Positions 1 to 5,604 of a DNA stretch of 9,476 nt are shown here, one piece after another. Source of the DNA: JAKQHY01 sp034429675 (lineage in GTDB: Bacteria > Chloroflexota > Anaerolineae > B4-G1 > SLSP01); contig DAOUFX010000327.1 of assembly GCA_034429675.1 (NCBI GenBank), forward strand, positions 1-9,476. The letters run 5' to 3'. Both the position numbers and the translations under genes were made by a program. Numbering within the stretch: position 1 is the stretch's first letter; the number at the start of each line of letters is the position of its first letter. The notes under the pieces were generated by a model, which saw only the letters and a list, made by a program, of their open reading frames with translations, made no database searches and was not told the DNA's origin.

Positions 1-26
1 TTTCGAGCCGGTACCCCGGCTCGAAA
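1..26. terminator. GC-rich hairpin at window edge
   Basis: An 11-bp perfect inverted repeat (1-11 with 16-26) surrounds a four-base loop. It is followed on the plus strand by A residues, so plus-strand RNA would have no U-tract; the flank needed to judge the minus strand lies outside the window. It may be a transcription terminator separating the group ending with rubredoxin from whatever lies to the left. Confidence 0.45.
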
Positions 27-51
27 AAACACTATCCTTTTAAATAACAAA

Positions 52-86
52 AGTCCACACCCTTTATACTACAAAAGGTGTGGACT
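52..86 (-). terminator. Rho-independent terminator after rubredoxin
   Basis: AGTCCACACC (52-61) pairs with GGTGTGGACT (77-86), and the stem can extend inward with TTT/AAA. Read on the minus strand the hairpin is followed by TTTTGTTATTT, a U-rich tail. It starts about 40 nt past the rubredoxin stop codon, so it most likely ends the MFS/HD/rubredoxin transcript. Confidence 0.75.
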
Positions 87-128
87 GGAAAATGGATATT
101 GTCTGGGGCATGGTTGCCCGGTGATGAG

Positions 129-290
129 TTAATCCATAACTTCAAATTCGTCTTTGCTCGCGCCGCAATCCGGGCAGACCCAATCTTTGGGCAGCTTATT
201 GAAGGGGGTTCCGGGTTCGATGCCATTATCGGGATCACCCTCTTCCGGGTCGTAGATATAGCCGCATACGATGCATTCGTATTTTTTCAT
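129..290 (-). CDS. Rubredoxin
   Basis: A 53-residue rubredoxin, the usual length for the single-domain family. It is a small cytoplasmic redox protein holding one iron atom between four cysteines and passing single electrons, often to rubrerythrin, superoxide reductase or oxygen-reducing flavoproteins in anaerobes. Both metal knuckles are visible: C6-x2-C9 followed by GYIYDPEEGD, and C39-PD-C42 followed by G. The conserved aromatic core (Y11, Y13, F30, W37) is present. The ATG at 290 is chosen because GGAGG (298-302) lies seven bases upstream and the protein then begins MKKYECIVCGY, as in the family. A longer in-frame reading runs back over the HD gene but adds nothing family-like. It is the last gene of the minus-strand group, 61 nt after the HD gene, with a terminator behind it. 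No redox partner is present in the window. Confidence 0.96.
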   Translation of the reverse strand: MKKYECIVCGYIYDPEEGDPDNGIEPGTPFNKLPKDWVCPDCGASKDEFEVMD

Positions 291-351
291 TATGTTTCCT
301 CCGAGATAATAAGCGAACTTAGCGCCGATTATAAGCGGCGCGCCCACTCTG

Positions 352-1338
352 TCAAGCCAGAATACGCAGGAACCACTCCCCCTGCTTGCCGGCGATGTAG
401 GCGGCGCGCCGGCGGGCAAAGGCGGGATCCAGTTGCGAGAGCGGCGCGGCGCCGCCGTTGACCAGCACCGGTGGATCTATGGCGCGCACTTTGGGCAGCG
501 CTCTCAAGTCGGCAGCGGCGGGGTCGGCGACGCGGGCGAAGTCCACGTCGGGGCGTAGCAGGGCCAGCCAGCGCTGAATTTCGGGGATCGCGGCGGCGCG
601 CAGACGCGCATAGAGCGCTTCATCGGCGCCGGCGAAGTCTTGCTCGGTGATGACGCCGTGCGCCAGAGCCGCGCGCAGCGCATAGGCGGCGACGGTGTAC
701 CACCCGACTTCTTGCAAGCCACACCAGCAGAGGTCGTCCAGCTTGATGAACATCTCGGCCAGCCAGCGCGCCACGTCCACGTCGTCAACCACGATGCCCT
801 GATTCCAAACGGTCAAATGCGCCAGCAGATGCTGCGCCTCCGTTGGCGAAATGACTTTCCAATCCACCACGCCATCGCGCAGGAAATAATCCAGGCGGTC
901 GGCGCAGAGATGCGGCAGCGGTTGTTCCAACAGCGAGAAATTCTCCGCTTCGGTGACATAGCGCCAGTCCAATCCGTAACGCTCCAGCGTCGCCGGCAGG
1001 TCGGAGCGGGACAATATCGCCTCGCGTTGCCGTTCGTGGTAGGTGTGCTCGTGGTTGGGAAAGACAAAATCAATGACGTGCGAGAACGCTGTGTGCGGCG
1101 TATCGTGGAGCAACCCGGACGCCTGTTCCAGGGCATCGGCGCCGAGGCGACGCAACAACGTCGCCACGCCCAACGAATGATCCAGGCGCGTCGTCCGGCG
1201 CTCCGGTTTGATGAAGGCCGTGATGCCTCCCTGGTAAATGTGCGCCAGACGTTGCACCGCCTGGGAATGGTACAGATCAACCAGCAACGGCTCGGTGAAG
1301 GTCACGTCGCCGTAGACGGGGTCTTGGATCGAAAGCAT
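352..1338 (-). CDS. HD-domain phosphohydrolase (dGTPase/YdhJ-like)
   Basis: A 328-residue HD-superfamily protein. The metal-binding signature is complete: H54 in RLDHSLGVATLL, the H78-D79 doublet in LLHDTPHTAFSHVIDF, and D147 in the motif CADRLDYFLRD. These resemble the deoxyguanosine triphosphohydrolase-like branch that removes phosphates from nucleotides, but substrate cannot be read from sequence. The last 130 or so residues are Ala/Leu/Arg-rich helix with no motif I recognise. No signal peptide or membrane segment, so cytoplasmic. The ATG at 1338 has only a weak GGGTGA upstream; translation may depend on coupling to the MFS gene, which ends 28 nt before. It probably shares a transcript with the exporter and rubredoxin; I see no clear functional link among the three. 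The HD hydrolase class is very likely, the precise activity open. Confidence 0.9.
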   Translation of the reverse strand: MLSIQDPVYGDVTFTEPLLVDLYHSQAVQRLAHIYQGGITAFIKPERRTTRLDHSLGVATLLRRLGADALEQASGLLHDTPHTAFSHVIDFVFPNHEHTYHERQREAILSRSDLPATLERYGLDWRYVTEAENFSLLEQPLPHLCADRLDYFLRDGVVDWKVISPTEAQHLLAHLTVWNQGIVVDDVDVARWLAEMFIKLDDLCWCGLQEVGWYTVAAYALRAALAHGVITEQDFAGADEALYARLRAAAIPEIQRWLALLRPDVDFARVADPAAADLRALPKVRAIDPPVLVNGGAAPLSQLDPAFARRRAAYIAGKQGEWFLRILA

Positions 1339-1366
1339 CTTTACAGTTCACCCACTTTGATTAAAC

Positions 1367-2593
1367 TTACGCCTCCGCCGGTTCTTCCGGCAGATAACAT
1401 GCCAGCTCGGATTCCGGCACAGCGAGCACCCGGCGTTGCGCAAAGACCAGCGCGCCTGTCATGATCAGACCGGCAAGCACGCCCACGGACCAGGTCCCCA
1501 CCGAATCCAGCAGCCATCCTCCCATCGCCGGGGCTACAATTTGGGCCAGGTTTTGCGATGCCGACGACAAGCCCAATGTCCCGCCCACCTCTTCTTTGGT
1601 AACCGATTGCGTCAACTGGCTGGTAAGCATCACACCGAGAATCCCGCTGGCGAGCGCCAACGGGGCCAAGACTACCAGCAACCATCCCACGCCGGGGACA
1701 ACGGCCCACGCGATCAAGGTGATTGCCAGACCGGTCAGGCCGGCCATCATTAGTTTCCGTTCGCCAAAACGCCGGGTGAGCATACCGATGGCAAATCCTT
1801 GAACGATGACCGATAGGATTCCCACATACGTGAGAATGAAACTGGTGTTTTCTGCGGTTAATCCCCATCTGGTTTTGACAAAAAGGGTAAAGTTGGATTG
1901 GAATAAGGTGAAGGAAAGATTGTAGAGCAACTGAAGGATCAAAAGTGGCCCGGTGCAGGGATGATTAAGCGCCTGCCACAGCGCTTTCAAGGTAAACCGC
2001 GTCTTGGGGCTATGCCGTAACGTAGCGCGCCGTTCTGGCGTCAGTGATTCCGGCAACCAGAGCACCACGGCAACCAGGTTCAACAGAGATAACCCTGCTG
2101 CCAGTAGCGCCGGGACATTGTAGCCGTAGCGGCTCAGGAACCCGCCCATGGCCGGGCCGACGATGAACCCCAGCCCGAAGGCGGCGCCGATGATACCCAG
2201 ACCACGCGCGCGACTTTTCTCATCGGTCACGTCGGTGATGTAAGCGCGGGCCAGGGCAATGTTGCCGCCCAACAACCCATCCAGAATCCGGCTCAGGAAA
2301 ATGAGCGGCAGCGAGCGCGCCAGGCCCAACAATGTAAAACTGAGCACCGTCCCGGCAATGCTGAAAATAAGCAGGGGGCGGCGTCCATAGCGGTCAGAGA
2401 GCCGCCCGATGATTGGCGCCGCGATCAACTGCGCCAGCGCGTTGGCCGTCCCCAGCAGTCCCACCGTCGTCAGGGATGCGTTATAAGTTTCGGCAAAGTA
2501 GGGCAACAGCGGCAAAATCAAGCTGTATCCCAACAGATCAATGAAAACGAAGAAAAAAATCAATCCTAAGCGACGCTTTGTATCTTTGTTCAC
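1367..2593 (-). CDS. MFS drug:H+ antiporter (DHA1/TetA-like)
   Basis: A 408-residue major facilitator superfamily transporter, the normal size for a 12-helix member. The cytoplasmic loop 2-3 motif A is clear at residues 63-72 (GRLSDRYGRR). R102 and D105 in SRILDGLLGG sit where antiporter motif B is expected, and the antiporter motif C is present at 140-151 (GLGFIVGPAMGG), which is typical of proton-coupled drug exporters. The second half repeats the fold with a weaker motif A-like MLTRRFGERKL. The start is a GTG at 2593 with AGAGGAA five bases upstream; the protein then opens MNKDTKRRLGLIFFFVFIDLLGY, a short basic N-terminus ahead of helix 1. It resembles TetA/MdtG-type exporters, but the substrate is unknown and no resistance should be assumed. 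First gene of the minus-strand group, followed 28 nt later by the HD gene. Confidence 0.92.
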   Translation of the reverse strand: MNKDTKRRLGLIFFFVFIDLLGYSLILPLLPYFAETYNASLTTVGLLGTANALAQLIAAPIIGRLSDRYGRRPLLIFSIAGTVLSFTLLGLARSLPLIFLSRILDGLLGGNIALARAYITDVTDEKSRARGLGIIGAAFGLGFIVGPAMGGFLSRYGYNVPALLAAGLSLLNLVAVVLWLPESLTPERRATLRHSPKTRFTLKALWQALNHPCTGPLLILQLLYNLSFTLFQSNFTLFVKTRWGLTAENTSFILTYVGILSVIVQGFAIGMLTRRFGERKLMMAGLTGLAITLIAWAVVPGVGWLLVVLAPLALASGILGVMLTSQLTQSVTKEEVGGTLGLSSASQNLAQIVAPAMGGWLLDSVGTWSVGVLAGLIMTGALVFAQRRVLAVPESELACYLPEEPAEA

Positions 2594-2653
2594 GGTTCCT
2601 CTTTTGCCTTAGTGAAGTGCGAGTTGGCGTTTTGAGCTGTCTTTCCGTAGCAA

Positions 2654-2662
2654 ATTTTATCA
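2654..2662 (-). promoter_or_regulatory. Candidate extended -10 promoter for MFS gene
   Basis: On the minus strand TGATAAAAT fits an extended -10 element (TG, one base, then TAAAAT for TATAAT) about 60 nt before the GTG start. I see no good -35 box at 17 nt, which extended -10 promoters can tolerate. Weak call. Confidence 0.3.
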
Positions 2663-2833
2663 CAGAGTTGTTTTCTGGGGGATGATCCATAGTCATCGGT
2701 CATTGGAAGTCGTTGCGCCGGTCCTATTCGTCACTCTACTTGACATCAGTCACAATATTCATGCATTGTTTTTTGGGACTTACACCAACCTGTCCTGGTA
2801 TCAACGTGAAGTCACTTTTCAGGAGACCGATCT

Positions 2834-3061
2834 ATGACACAATTCTCGCCTTCTTCCGGCGCCTATGACCTTTACAGCGACGAAGCGTGCCAGCGGCAAG
2901 AATTGCCGCCTGTCTCCCGATCGGGCTGGCGGACGGTAGACCGTCCACGAATAGAACACGAATACACGAAGAGCGTCAAGCTGATTCGTGGGCCATTCGC
3001 GGATGGCGGCGCCGGTTTTGCTTGGGATTCGTGGTTTGGAAGAGGGACGCGGATGAAATAA
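2834..3061 (+). CDS. Small ORF of unknown function, possibly a truncated gene
   Basis: A 75-codon ORF. In its favour: AGGAGA (2821-2826) is seven bases before the ATG, and a TTGACA hexamer lies upstream at 2740-2745. Against it: no convincing -10 box follows the TTGACA, the product (MTQFSPSSGAYDLYSDEACQ...) matches no family I know, and from about codon 38 the frame runs through the ATTCGTGG-type repeats, so the second half is unlikely to be original coding sequence. It may be the start of a gene whose rest was lost or overwritten near the integration junction. Confidence 0.25.
   Translation: MTQFSPSSGAYDLYSDEACQRQELPPVSRSGWRTVDRPRIEHEYTKSVKLIRGPFADGGAGFAWDSWFGRGTRMK
2945..3035. repeat. ATTCGTGG/CCACGAAT dispersed short repeats
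   Basis: CCACGAAT occurs at 2945-2952 and its reverse complement ATTCGTGG at 2984-2991 and 3028-3035. Related CACGAAT/CACGAA units lie between (about 2957-2970), and CATTCGCGGATGG (from 2995) is a variant. Such degenerate units are common in intergenic DNA of several environmental phyla, including Chloroflexota; that comparison is from memory. They look like a decayed repeat unit, not a coding sequence. Confidence 0.45.
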
Positions 3062-3140
3062 ATCGGCGCAAGCAGCAATGACTCTGGAGGGCGTGTGGTT
3101 CATCCCCTACGCGGACGGCCAGAAGAGGCTGGAGAAACGC

Positions 3141-3183
3141 AAAGAGGCCGGTTCTTTCTCCAAAGAGAGAAAACGGCCTCTTT
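3141..3183. terminator. Long hairpin terminator beside tRNA-like sequence
   Basis: AAAGAGGCCG (3141-3150) pairs perfectly with CGGCCTCTTT (3174-3183), and the inner TTCTTTCTC/GAGAGAAAA arms extend the stem with a few mismatches. Plus-strand RNA ends in CUCUUUUGUGU and minus-strand RNA in CCUCUUUGCGUUUC, so it can act in both directions. It starts five bases beyond the 3' end of the tRNA-like sequence and probably ends that transcript, including integrase read-through. Confidence 0.68.
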
Positions 3184-3187
3184 TGTG

Positions 3188-3253
3188 TGCCGAGACTGAG
3201 AATTGAACTCAGGACACAGGGATTTTCAGTCCCCTGTTGTACATCAGCTCGGC
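3188..3253 (-). tRNA. tRNA-Phe(GAA)-like, D arm collapsed; probable att site
   Basis: Read on the minus strand, GCCGAG at the 5' end pairs with CTCGGC at the 3' end, followed by discriminator A. The anticodon arm GGGGA-CTGAAAA-TCCCT has five pairs and anticodon GAA (Phe). The five-base variable region GTGTC is normal, and the T arm CTGAG-TTCAATT-CTCAG is perfect with a standard T loop. Between acceptor and anticodon stems only about 12 bases remain (TGATGTACAACA) where 19-20 are expected, so no normal D stem and loop can form. The 5' end is 11 nt after the integrase stop codon. I infer an attachment-site copy, decayed or recombined, rather than the cell's working tRNA-Phe. CCA is not encoded (ACAC follows). 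A functional tRNA with a minimal D arm cannot be excluded. Confidence 0.78.
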
Positions 3254-3264
3254 GGGCATCTTAT

Positions 3265-4197
3265 CTATTCTTCTATTTTGCGCTTTTTGTTTCTCAAATT
3301 GCGCACAGGGCTGAAACGGCGATGCCGGTTTTGCAGCTCCAGATGCGACCAGCGGGCATAAAAACGAGCGGTCACGTTCACGTTGACGTGACCGAGTATT
3401 TGGCTGACAGTTGCTAGATCCGCACCATTTTCAAGCATCGCGCGTGCCGCGCCATGGCGGAAGGCATGCGGGTTGTATCTACCTTTGACACCAGCTTTTT
3501 TCGCCAGGTCTTTGAGCACCTGGTATATGCCGCTGGTTGTCAATCCTCTCCCGTGCAAACGGCTGCTAAAAACTTCCTGGGTATCATTCACAGGCCTCTC
3601 GCGCAGCCATTGCCGCAGCGCTTCCAGCGGTTCCTCCGTCAGGTAAACCTCCAAGACTTTGTCCCCCTTGGTATGTACGTTGAGCGTTCCACGCCGGATA
3701 TCCACGTCTTCCAATTTCAACTCGGCGATGCCGCTGACCCTGGACGCCGTGTCGGCCAGTACGAGAACGAGCGCACGGTCGCGGGTTGTTTCCGCTGCTT
3801 CGATCATTGCGATCAAGTCTTTTGCGCTGATGGCCTTCGGCGGTTCGTCGGGCAGCTTGCGCAGCTTGAGTCGCGCAATTGGGTCAACCTCTAACAGCTC
3901 TTCCTTTACCAACCACTTGAAGAACAGCTTGCATGTCTGAAGCCTGTTGTGGATGGTATAAGCGCTCAAGCCATCACCTTCAGTCGGTCGCGTGGGATGA
4001 TCCTTCCAACGTTCTTCTTGCTCCAGCAGCTTGACGCGGTAGTCCCTGAGGTCCGTGATGGTAATATCCTCGATGTTTACATTCCCCAAGTGCGAGAGCA
4101 AAACCTTCAAATGACGGTCATACCAAATTAAAGTACTGTCCGCGATCTCACCGCGCCGAGCCTGAAGATATAGATTGATAGCTTTAGCCAATTTCAT
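3265..4197 (-). CDS. Tyrosine recombinase/integrase (XerC/D-like)
   Basis: A complete 310-residue tyrosine recombinase that cuts and rejoins DNA through a covalent phosphotyrosine to integrate or excise the element. The N-terminal SAM-like core-binding domain spans about 1-105 and the catalytic domain about 120-290. All active-site residues are visible: R153 (TASRVSGIAELKL), K177 (HTKGDK), H244-x2-R247 (NPHAFRH), H270 (ILGHVNVNVTARFY) and nucleophile Y280. The ATG at 4197 is preferred because TAGGGGG lies nine bases upstream and the protein then opens MKLAKAINLYL, as in the family; the open frame continues upstream into the divergent rep gene and is spurious. A basic tail (NKKRKIEE) ends 11 nt before the tRNA-Phe-like sequence. 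Expression probably comes from the promoter at 4313-4341. Whether its target is tRNA-Phe is inferred from position only. Confidence 0.95.
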   Translation of the reverse strand: MKLAKAINLYLQARRGEIADSTLIWYDRHLKVLLSHLGNVNIEDITITDLRDYRVKLLEQEERWKDHPTRPTEGDGLSAYTIHNRLQTCKLFFKWLVKEELLEVDPIARLKLRKLPDEPPKAISAKDLIAMIEAAETTRDRALVLVLADTASRVSGIAELKLEDVDIRRGTLNVHTKGDKVLEVYLTEEPLEALRQWLRERPVNDTQEVFSSRLHGRGLTTSGIYQVLKDLAKKAGVKGRYNPHAFRHGAARAMLENGADLATVSQILGHVNVNVTARFYARWSHLELQNRHRRFSPVRNLRNKKRKIEE

Positions 4198-4246
4198 ATA
4201 ACAGATCCCCCTAAAATGTAATTTTGGAGGTTCTGCCTCTGAAAGG

Positions 4247-4290
4247 CCAGGGAGCCGGGGTACGCCGGCAAGCTGTCTCCGGCTCTCTGG
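4247..4290. promoter_or_regulatory. Hairpin in integrase 5' leader
   Basis: CCAGGGAGCCGG (4247-4258) pairs with CCGGCTCTCTGG (4279-4290) except for one position, which is a G-U pair in plus-strand RNA and an A-C mismatch in minus-strand RNA. A competing smaller stem GCCGG/CCGGC (4254-4258 with 4265-4269) shares one arm. It lies in the roughly 110-nt leader between the integrase promoter and start codon, so it could tune integrase expression or block read-through. Function inferred. Confidence 0.42.
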
Positions 4291-4312
4291 GCAGCCATCT
4301 CTATCTGTCACC

Positions 4313-4341
4313 ATTATAGCACGCCTATTCGGGTTTGTGAA
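4313..4341 (-). promoter_or_regulatory. Sigma70-type promoter for the integrase
   Basis: On the minus strand a TTCACA -35 box (five of six consensus bases) is separated by exactly 17 bases from a perfect TATAAT -10 box (4313-4318). The start point should fall near 4305, giving a leader of about 108 nt before the integrase ATG. It lies in the 172-nt region between the divergent integrase and rep genes, so anything bound here could affect both. Confidence 0.72.
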
Positions 4342-4369
4342 AAAAGAATCTTGAAGGTGGGAGGTAGCC

Positions 4370-5191
4370 GTGGATGTAGCATCAGAGACATCTGGTCGCA
4401 GTGACCAGATCAGCATGGATATACACCAATTGTGGCAGCAAGCGTTGGGTGAGTTGGAGTTGCAAATGACGCGCGCCACATTTGATACCTGGCTTCGCAA
4501 CAGCCGTGCGATGGATATCGAAGAGGGCGTCTTGGTGATCAGTGTCAAAAACCAGTATGCGGTGGAATGGTTGACGCGGCGGCTTTATCCCACCATCCAG
4601 CGCACGCTGCAGCGAATCACACAAAAGCCGCAGGAGTGCCGTTTTGTCATAGATAACTTGAATGAAGCCGCGCCGGTCGTGTTGCCTCCGCTCATGGATG
4701 ATCCGCCCCGCGTGGTGGTGGAGCTGATGGAATTTGACCCGACGCAGCGCGGCTGGTTCAAGGTGAGCAATTACGCGCTGCGGTTCTGGCTGCCTTACCT
4801 GGGGCAAGATGCCTTCAACTTGTGGCAAACACTGTGCGCTTTTGCTTATTCGGTGAAGTTGGGAAGCCAGTGGCCGTGCATTGATACTCTGGCCGATATC
4901 GTCACCGACGGGAGCCGCAAACGATTGACCGGGCGCGATTCGCACGGGAAACACTATGAGGGCGCATTGGAAACCCTGGAACGCGAGCGCATCGTGCGTT
5001 ACGAGCAGTTGCATCGCAACGGCTGGTATCACTTTCGGGTGTTGGAGCATCTGCCTTTGTTGACGCCACAGCAGGTGGGAAAACTCCCGGAACGTTTACA
5101 GACAATGCACGTGGATTGGGTCAAGCGATGTGACATTGATTTCGAGGAATGGCAGCAGTTGGCGATGCCAACCTTGGGTTCTCAGGAGTAA
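4370..5191 (+). CDS. Replication initiator: DnaA domain I fused to a plasmid-type C-terminal region
   Basis: A 273-residue protein. Residues 18-96 closely resemble bacterial DnaA domain I (LWQQALGELELQMTRATFDT, then W41L, VLVISVKNQYAVEWL and RRLYPTIQRTLQRI). In DnaA this domain self-associates and contacts the DnaB helicase. There is no AAA+ ATPase domain and no DnaA domain IV. After a proline-rich linker (100-115), residues 128-230 (FKVSNYALRFWLPYLG, NLWQTLCAFAYSV, ALETLERERIVRYEQL) look like a winged-helix DNA-binding unit as in plasmid initiators; this part is inferred. GTG at 4370 is chosen because GGGAGG (4359-4364) is five bases upstream. A later ATG at 4415 would keep the DnaA domain but has no ribosome binding site. 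Six iterons and AT-rich DNA follow directly, so it is probably the element's origin-binding initiator. Divergent from the integrase. Confidence 0.85.
   Translation: MDVASETSGRSDQISMDIHQLWQQALGELELQMTRATFDTWLRNSRAMDIEEGVLVISVKNQYAVEWLTRRLYPTIQRTLQRITQKPQECRFVIDNLNEAAPVVLPPLMDDPPRVVVELMEFDPTQRGWFKVSNYALRFWLPYLGQDAFNLWQTLCAFAYSVKLGSQWPCIDTLADIVTDGSRKRLTGRDSHGKHYEGALETLERERIVRYEQLHRNGWYHFRVLEHLPLLTPQQVGKLPERLQTMHVDWVKRCDIDFEEWQQLAMPTLGSQE
4390..4410. promoter_or_regulatory. Inverted iteron-like repeat in the rep start: probable operator
   Basis: ATCTGGTC (4390-4397) and GACCAGAT (4403-4410) form a perfect 8-bp inverted repeat with a five-base spacer. The right arm with its flank, CAGTGACCAGA, is the exact reverse complement of the iteron segment TCTGGTCACTG found downstream. 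Iteron plasmids commonly place such inverted half-sites at the rep promoter so Rep dimers repress their own gene while monomers bind the iterons. Here it covers codons 7-14 of the predicted gene. Confidence 0.55.
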
Positions 5192-5240
5192 CGCTGTGTT
5201 CGGCAAAGGTTTCATCAGTCCAAAAACCTGTCACCACGTC

Positions 5241-5362
5241 TGGTCACTGTGTCCACACTCTCTGGTCACTGTGTCCAGATACCCGGTCACTGTGTCCATA
5301 CGATCTGGTCACTGTGTCTACACGTCTGGTCACTGTGTCCAAAGACTTGGTCACTGTGTCCA
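5241..5362 (+). repeat. Six direct-repeat iterons
   Basis: Six copies of a 15-bp unit with consensus TGGTCACTGTGTCCA begin at 5241, 5263, 5284, 5306, 5327 and 5348. The core GGTCACTGTGTC is identical in all six; the outer bases vary (copy 3 starts with C, copy 4 ends CTA). Spacings are 22, 21, 22, 21 and 21 bases, about two helical turns, so all copies face the same side of the DNA. This is the classic layout of Rep-binding iterons at plasmid origins. The array starts 50 nt after the rep stop codon. Confidence 0.93.
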
Positions 5363-5458
5363 GCATTTAAAAAGAAAAAAAGAAGCCAACACTGATTGAG
5401 GATTTTTTCTTCTGTTTGGCTTTAAAAGCGCACAGTGTTTGAAAAATGTAACGCGAAA
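5363..5458. other. AT-rich segment beside iterons: probable unwinding region of oriV
   Basis: Directly after the last iteron the sequence becomes A/T-rich, with runs such as TTTAAAAAGAAAAAAAGAAG (starting near 5366), GATTTTTTCTTCTG and TTTAAAAG. Iteron origins normally pair the Rep-binding array with an AT-rich stretch where strands open, so iterons plus this segment are my candidate origin. No match to the DnaA box TTATCCACA is seen; the initiator's DnaA-like domain may make host DnaA binding unnecessary. A weak AAGCCAA/TTGGCTT hairpin here could also serve as the rep terminator. Confidence 0.55.
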
Positions 5459-5512
5459 CGAATGGTTGGGGCTTTGATTGTCGCCGGGGAGGTCTTGGCG
5501 GAGATAGGCAGT

Positions 5513-5539
5513 GGGGAGCGCGTCTCTACCGCGCTCCCC
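5513..5539. other. Perfect 10-bp hairpin upstream of operon
   Basis: GGGGAGCGCG (5513-5522) and CGCGCTCCCC (5530-5539) pair perfectly around a seven-base loop TCTCTAC. No T-run follows, so it is not a typical terminator. It could be a protein-binding site, an mRNA structure, or part of a nick or single-strand origin. Confidence 0.6.
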
Positions 5540-5572
5540 GTGGGCTGGGGGTGCTAAAACCTTTGGCCCACG
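5539..5572. other. Second hairpin plus duplicated ribosome-binding segment
   Basis: CGTGGGC (5539-5545) pairs with GCCCACG (5566-5572) around a 20-base loop; it shares one base with the preceding hairpin, so the two stack end to end. The loop contains GGGGGTGCTAAA (5547-5558), repeated exactly at 5594-5605, where it supplies the ribosome binding site of the GIY-YIG gene. The upstream copy is not followed by a start codon. Confidence 0.5.
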
Positions 5573-5604
5573 CCGATTATACATCATGGTTAAGGGGGTG
5601 CTAA

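Larger units (their letters stand above)
2594..3187. other. Gene-poor region between chromosome genes and tRNA-like sequence
   Basis: About 590 bases without a firm gene. It holds the upstream region of the MFS gene, the weak 75-codon ORF at 2834, dispersed ATTCGTGG/CCACGAAT repeats (2945-3035), a 42-codon plus-strand ORF at 3078-3206 (WFIPYADGQKRLEKRKE, no ribosome binding site, running into the terminator and tRNA-like sequence), and the hairpin at 3141-3183. The mix of fragments fits a chromosomal site disturbed by integration events. Confidence 0.55.
5192..5604. other. Non-coding origin/regulatory region between rep and operon
   Basis: About 410 bases without a gene. In order: a short spacer with a partial iteron-like CTGTCACC (5229-5236); six iterons (5241-5362); an AT-rich segment (5363-5458) with AAGCCAA/TTGGCTT arms (5383-5389, 5416-5422); two adjacent hairpins (5513-5539, 5539-5572); and a duplicated GGGGGTGCTAAA leading into the GIY-YIG gene. 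A possible -10 TATACA (5578-5583) has only a poor -35, so the operon promoter is not settled. Open frames across the iterons are repeat artefacts. Confidence 0.7.

Noticed and set aside
640..1464. Long plus-strand ORF opposite the HD gene
   Set aside because: It is antisense to a gene with complete catalytic motifs; the product is Arg/Gln-rich with no recognisable domain.
3369..3394. Inverted repeat CGGTCACGT/ACGTGACCG containing the iteron core GGTCAC
   Set aside because: It lies in the conserved integrase motif GHVNVNVTARF and is explained by its codons; it lacks the rest of the iteron.
3187..3417. Plus-strand ORF beginning MPRLRIELRTQGFSV
   Set aside because: It is the antisense translation of the tRNA-Phe-like sequence followed by the antisense of the integrase 3' end; such tRNA shadows are a well-known annotation artefact.
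4252..4263. 12-base match GAGCCGGGGTAC to the minus strand of the hairpin at 1-26
   Set aside because: Both are GC-rich hairpin arms; a 12-base match of this composition is weak and the flanks differ.
4198..4548. N-terminal extension of the integrase to an upstream ATG at 4548
   Set aside because: The extra sequence overlaps the divergent rep gene, has no integrase-like content, and would place the clear promoter and the ribosome binding site inside the gene.
5241..5362. CRISPR array
   Set aside because: Units are 15 bp with only 6-7 bp between them, no 25-40 bp spacers, no cas genes nearby, and the position directly after an initiator gene fits iterons.
5130..5399. Plus-strand ORFs with repeated GHCV / LVTVS peptides
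   Set aside because: They are translations of the non-coding iteron array; the peptide repeats reflect the DNA repeats.
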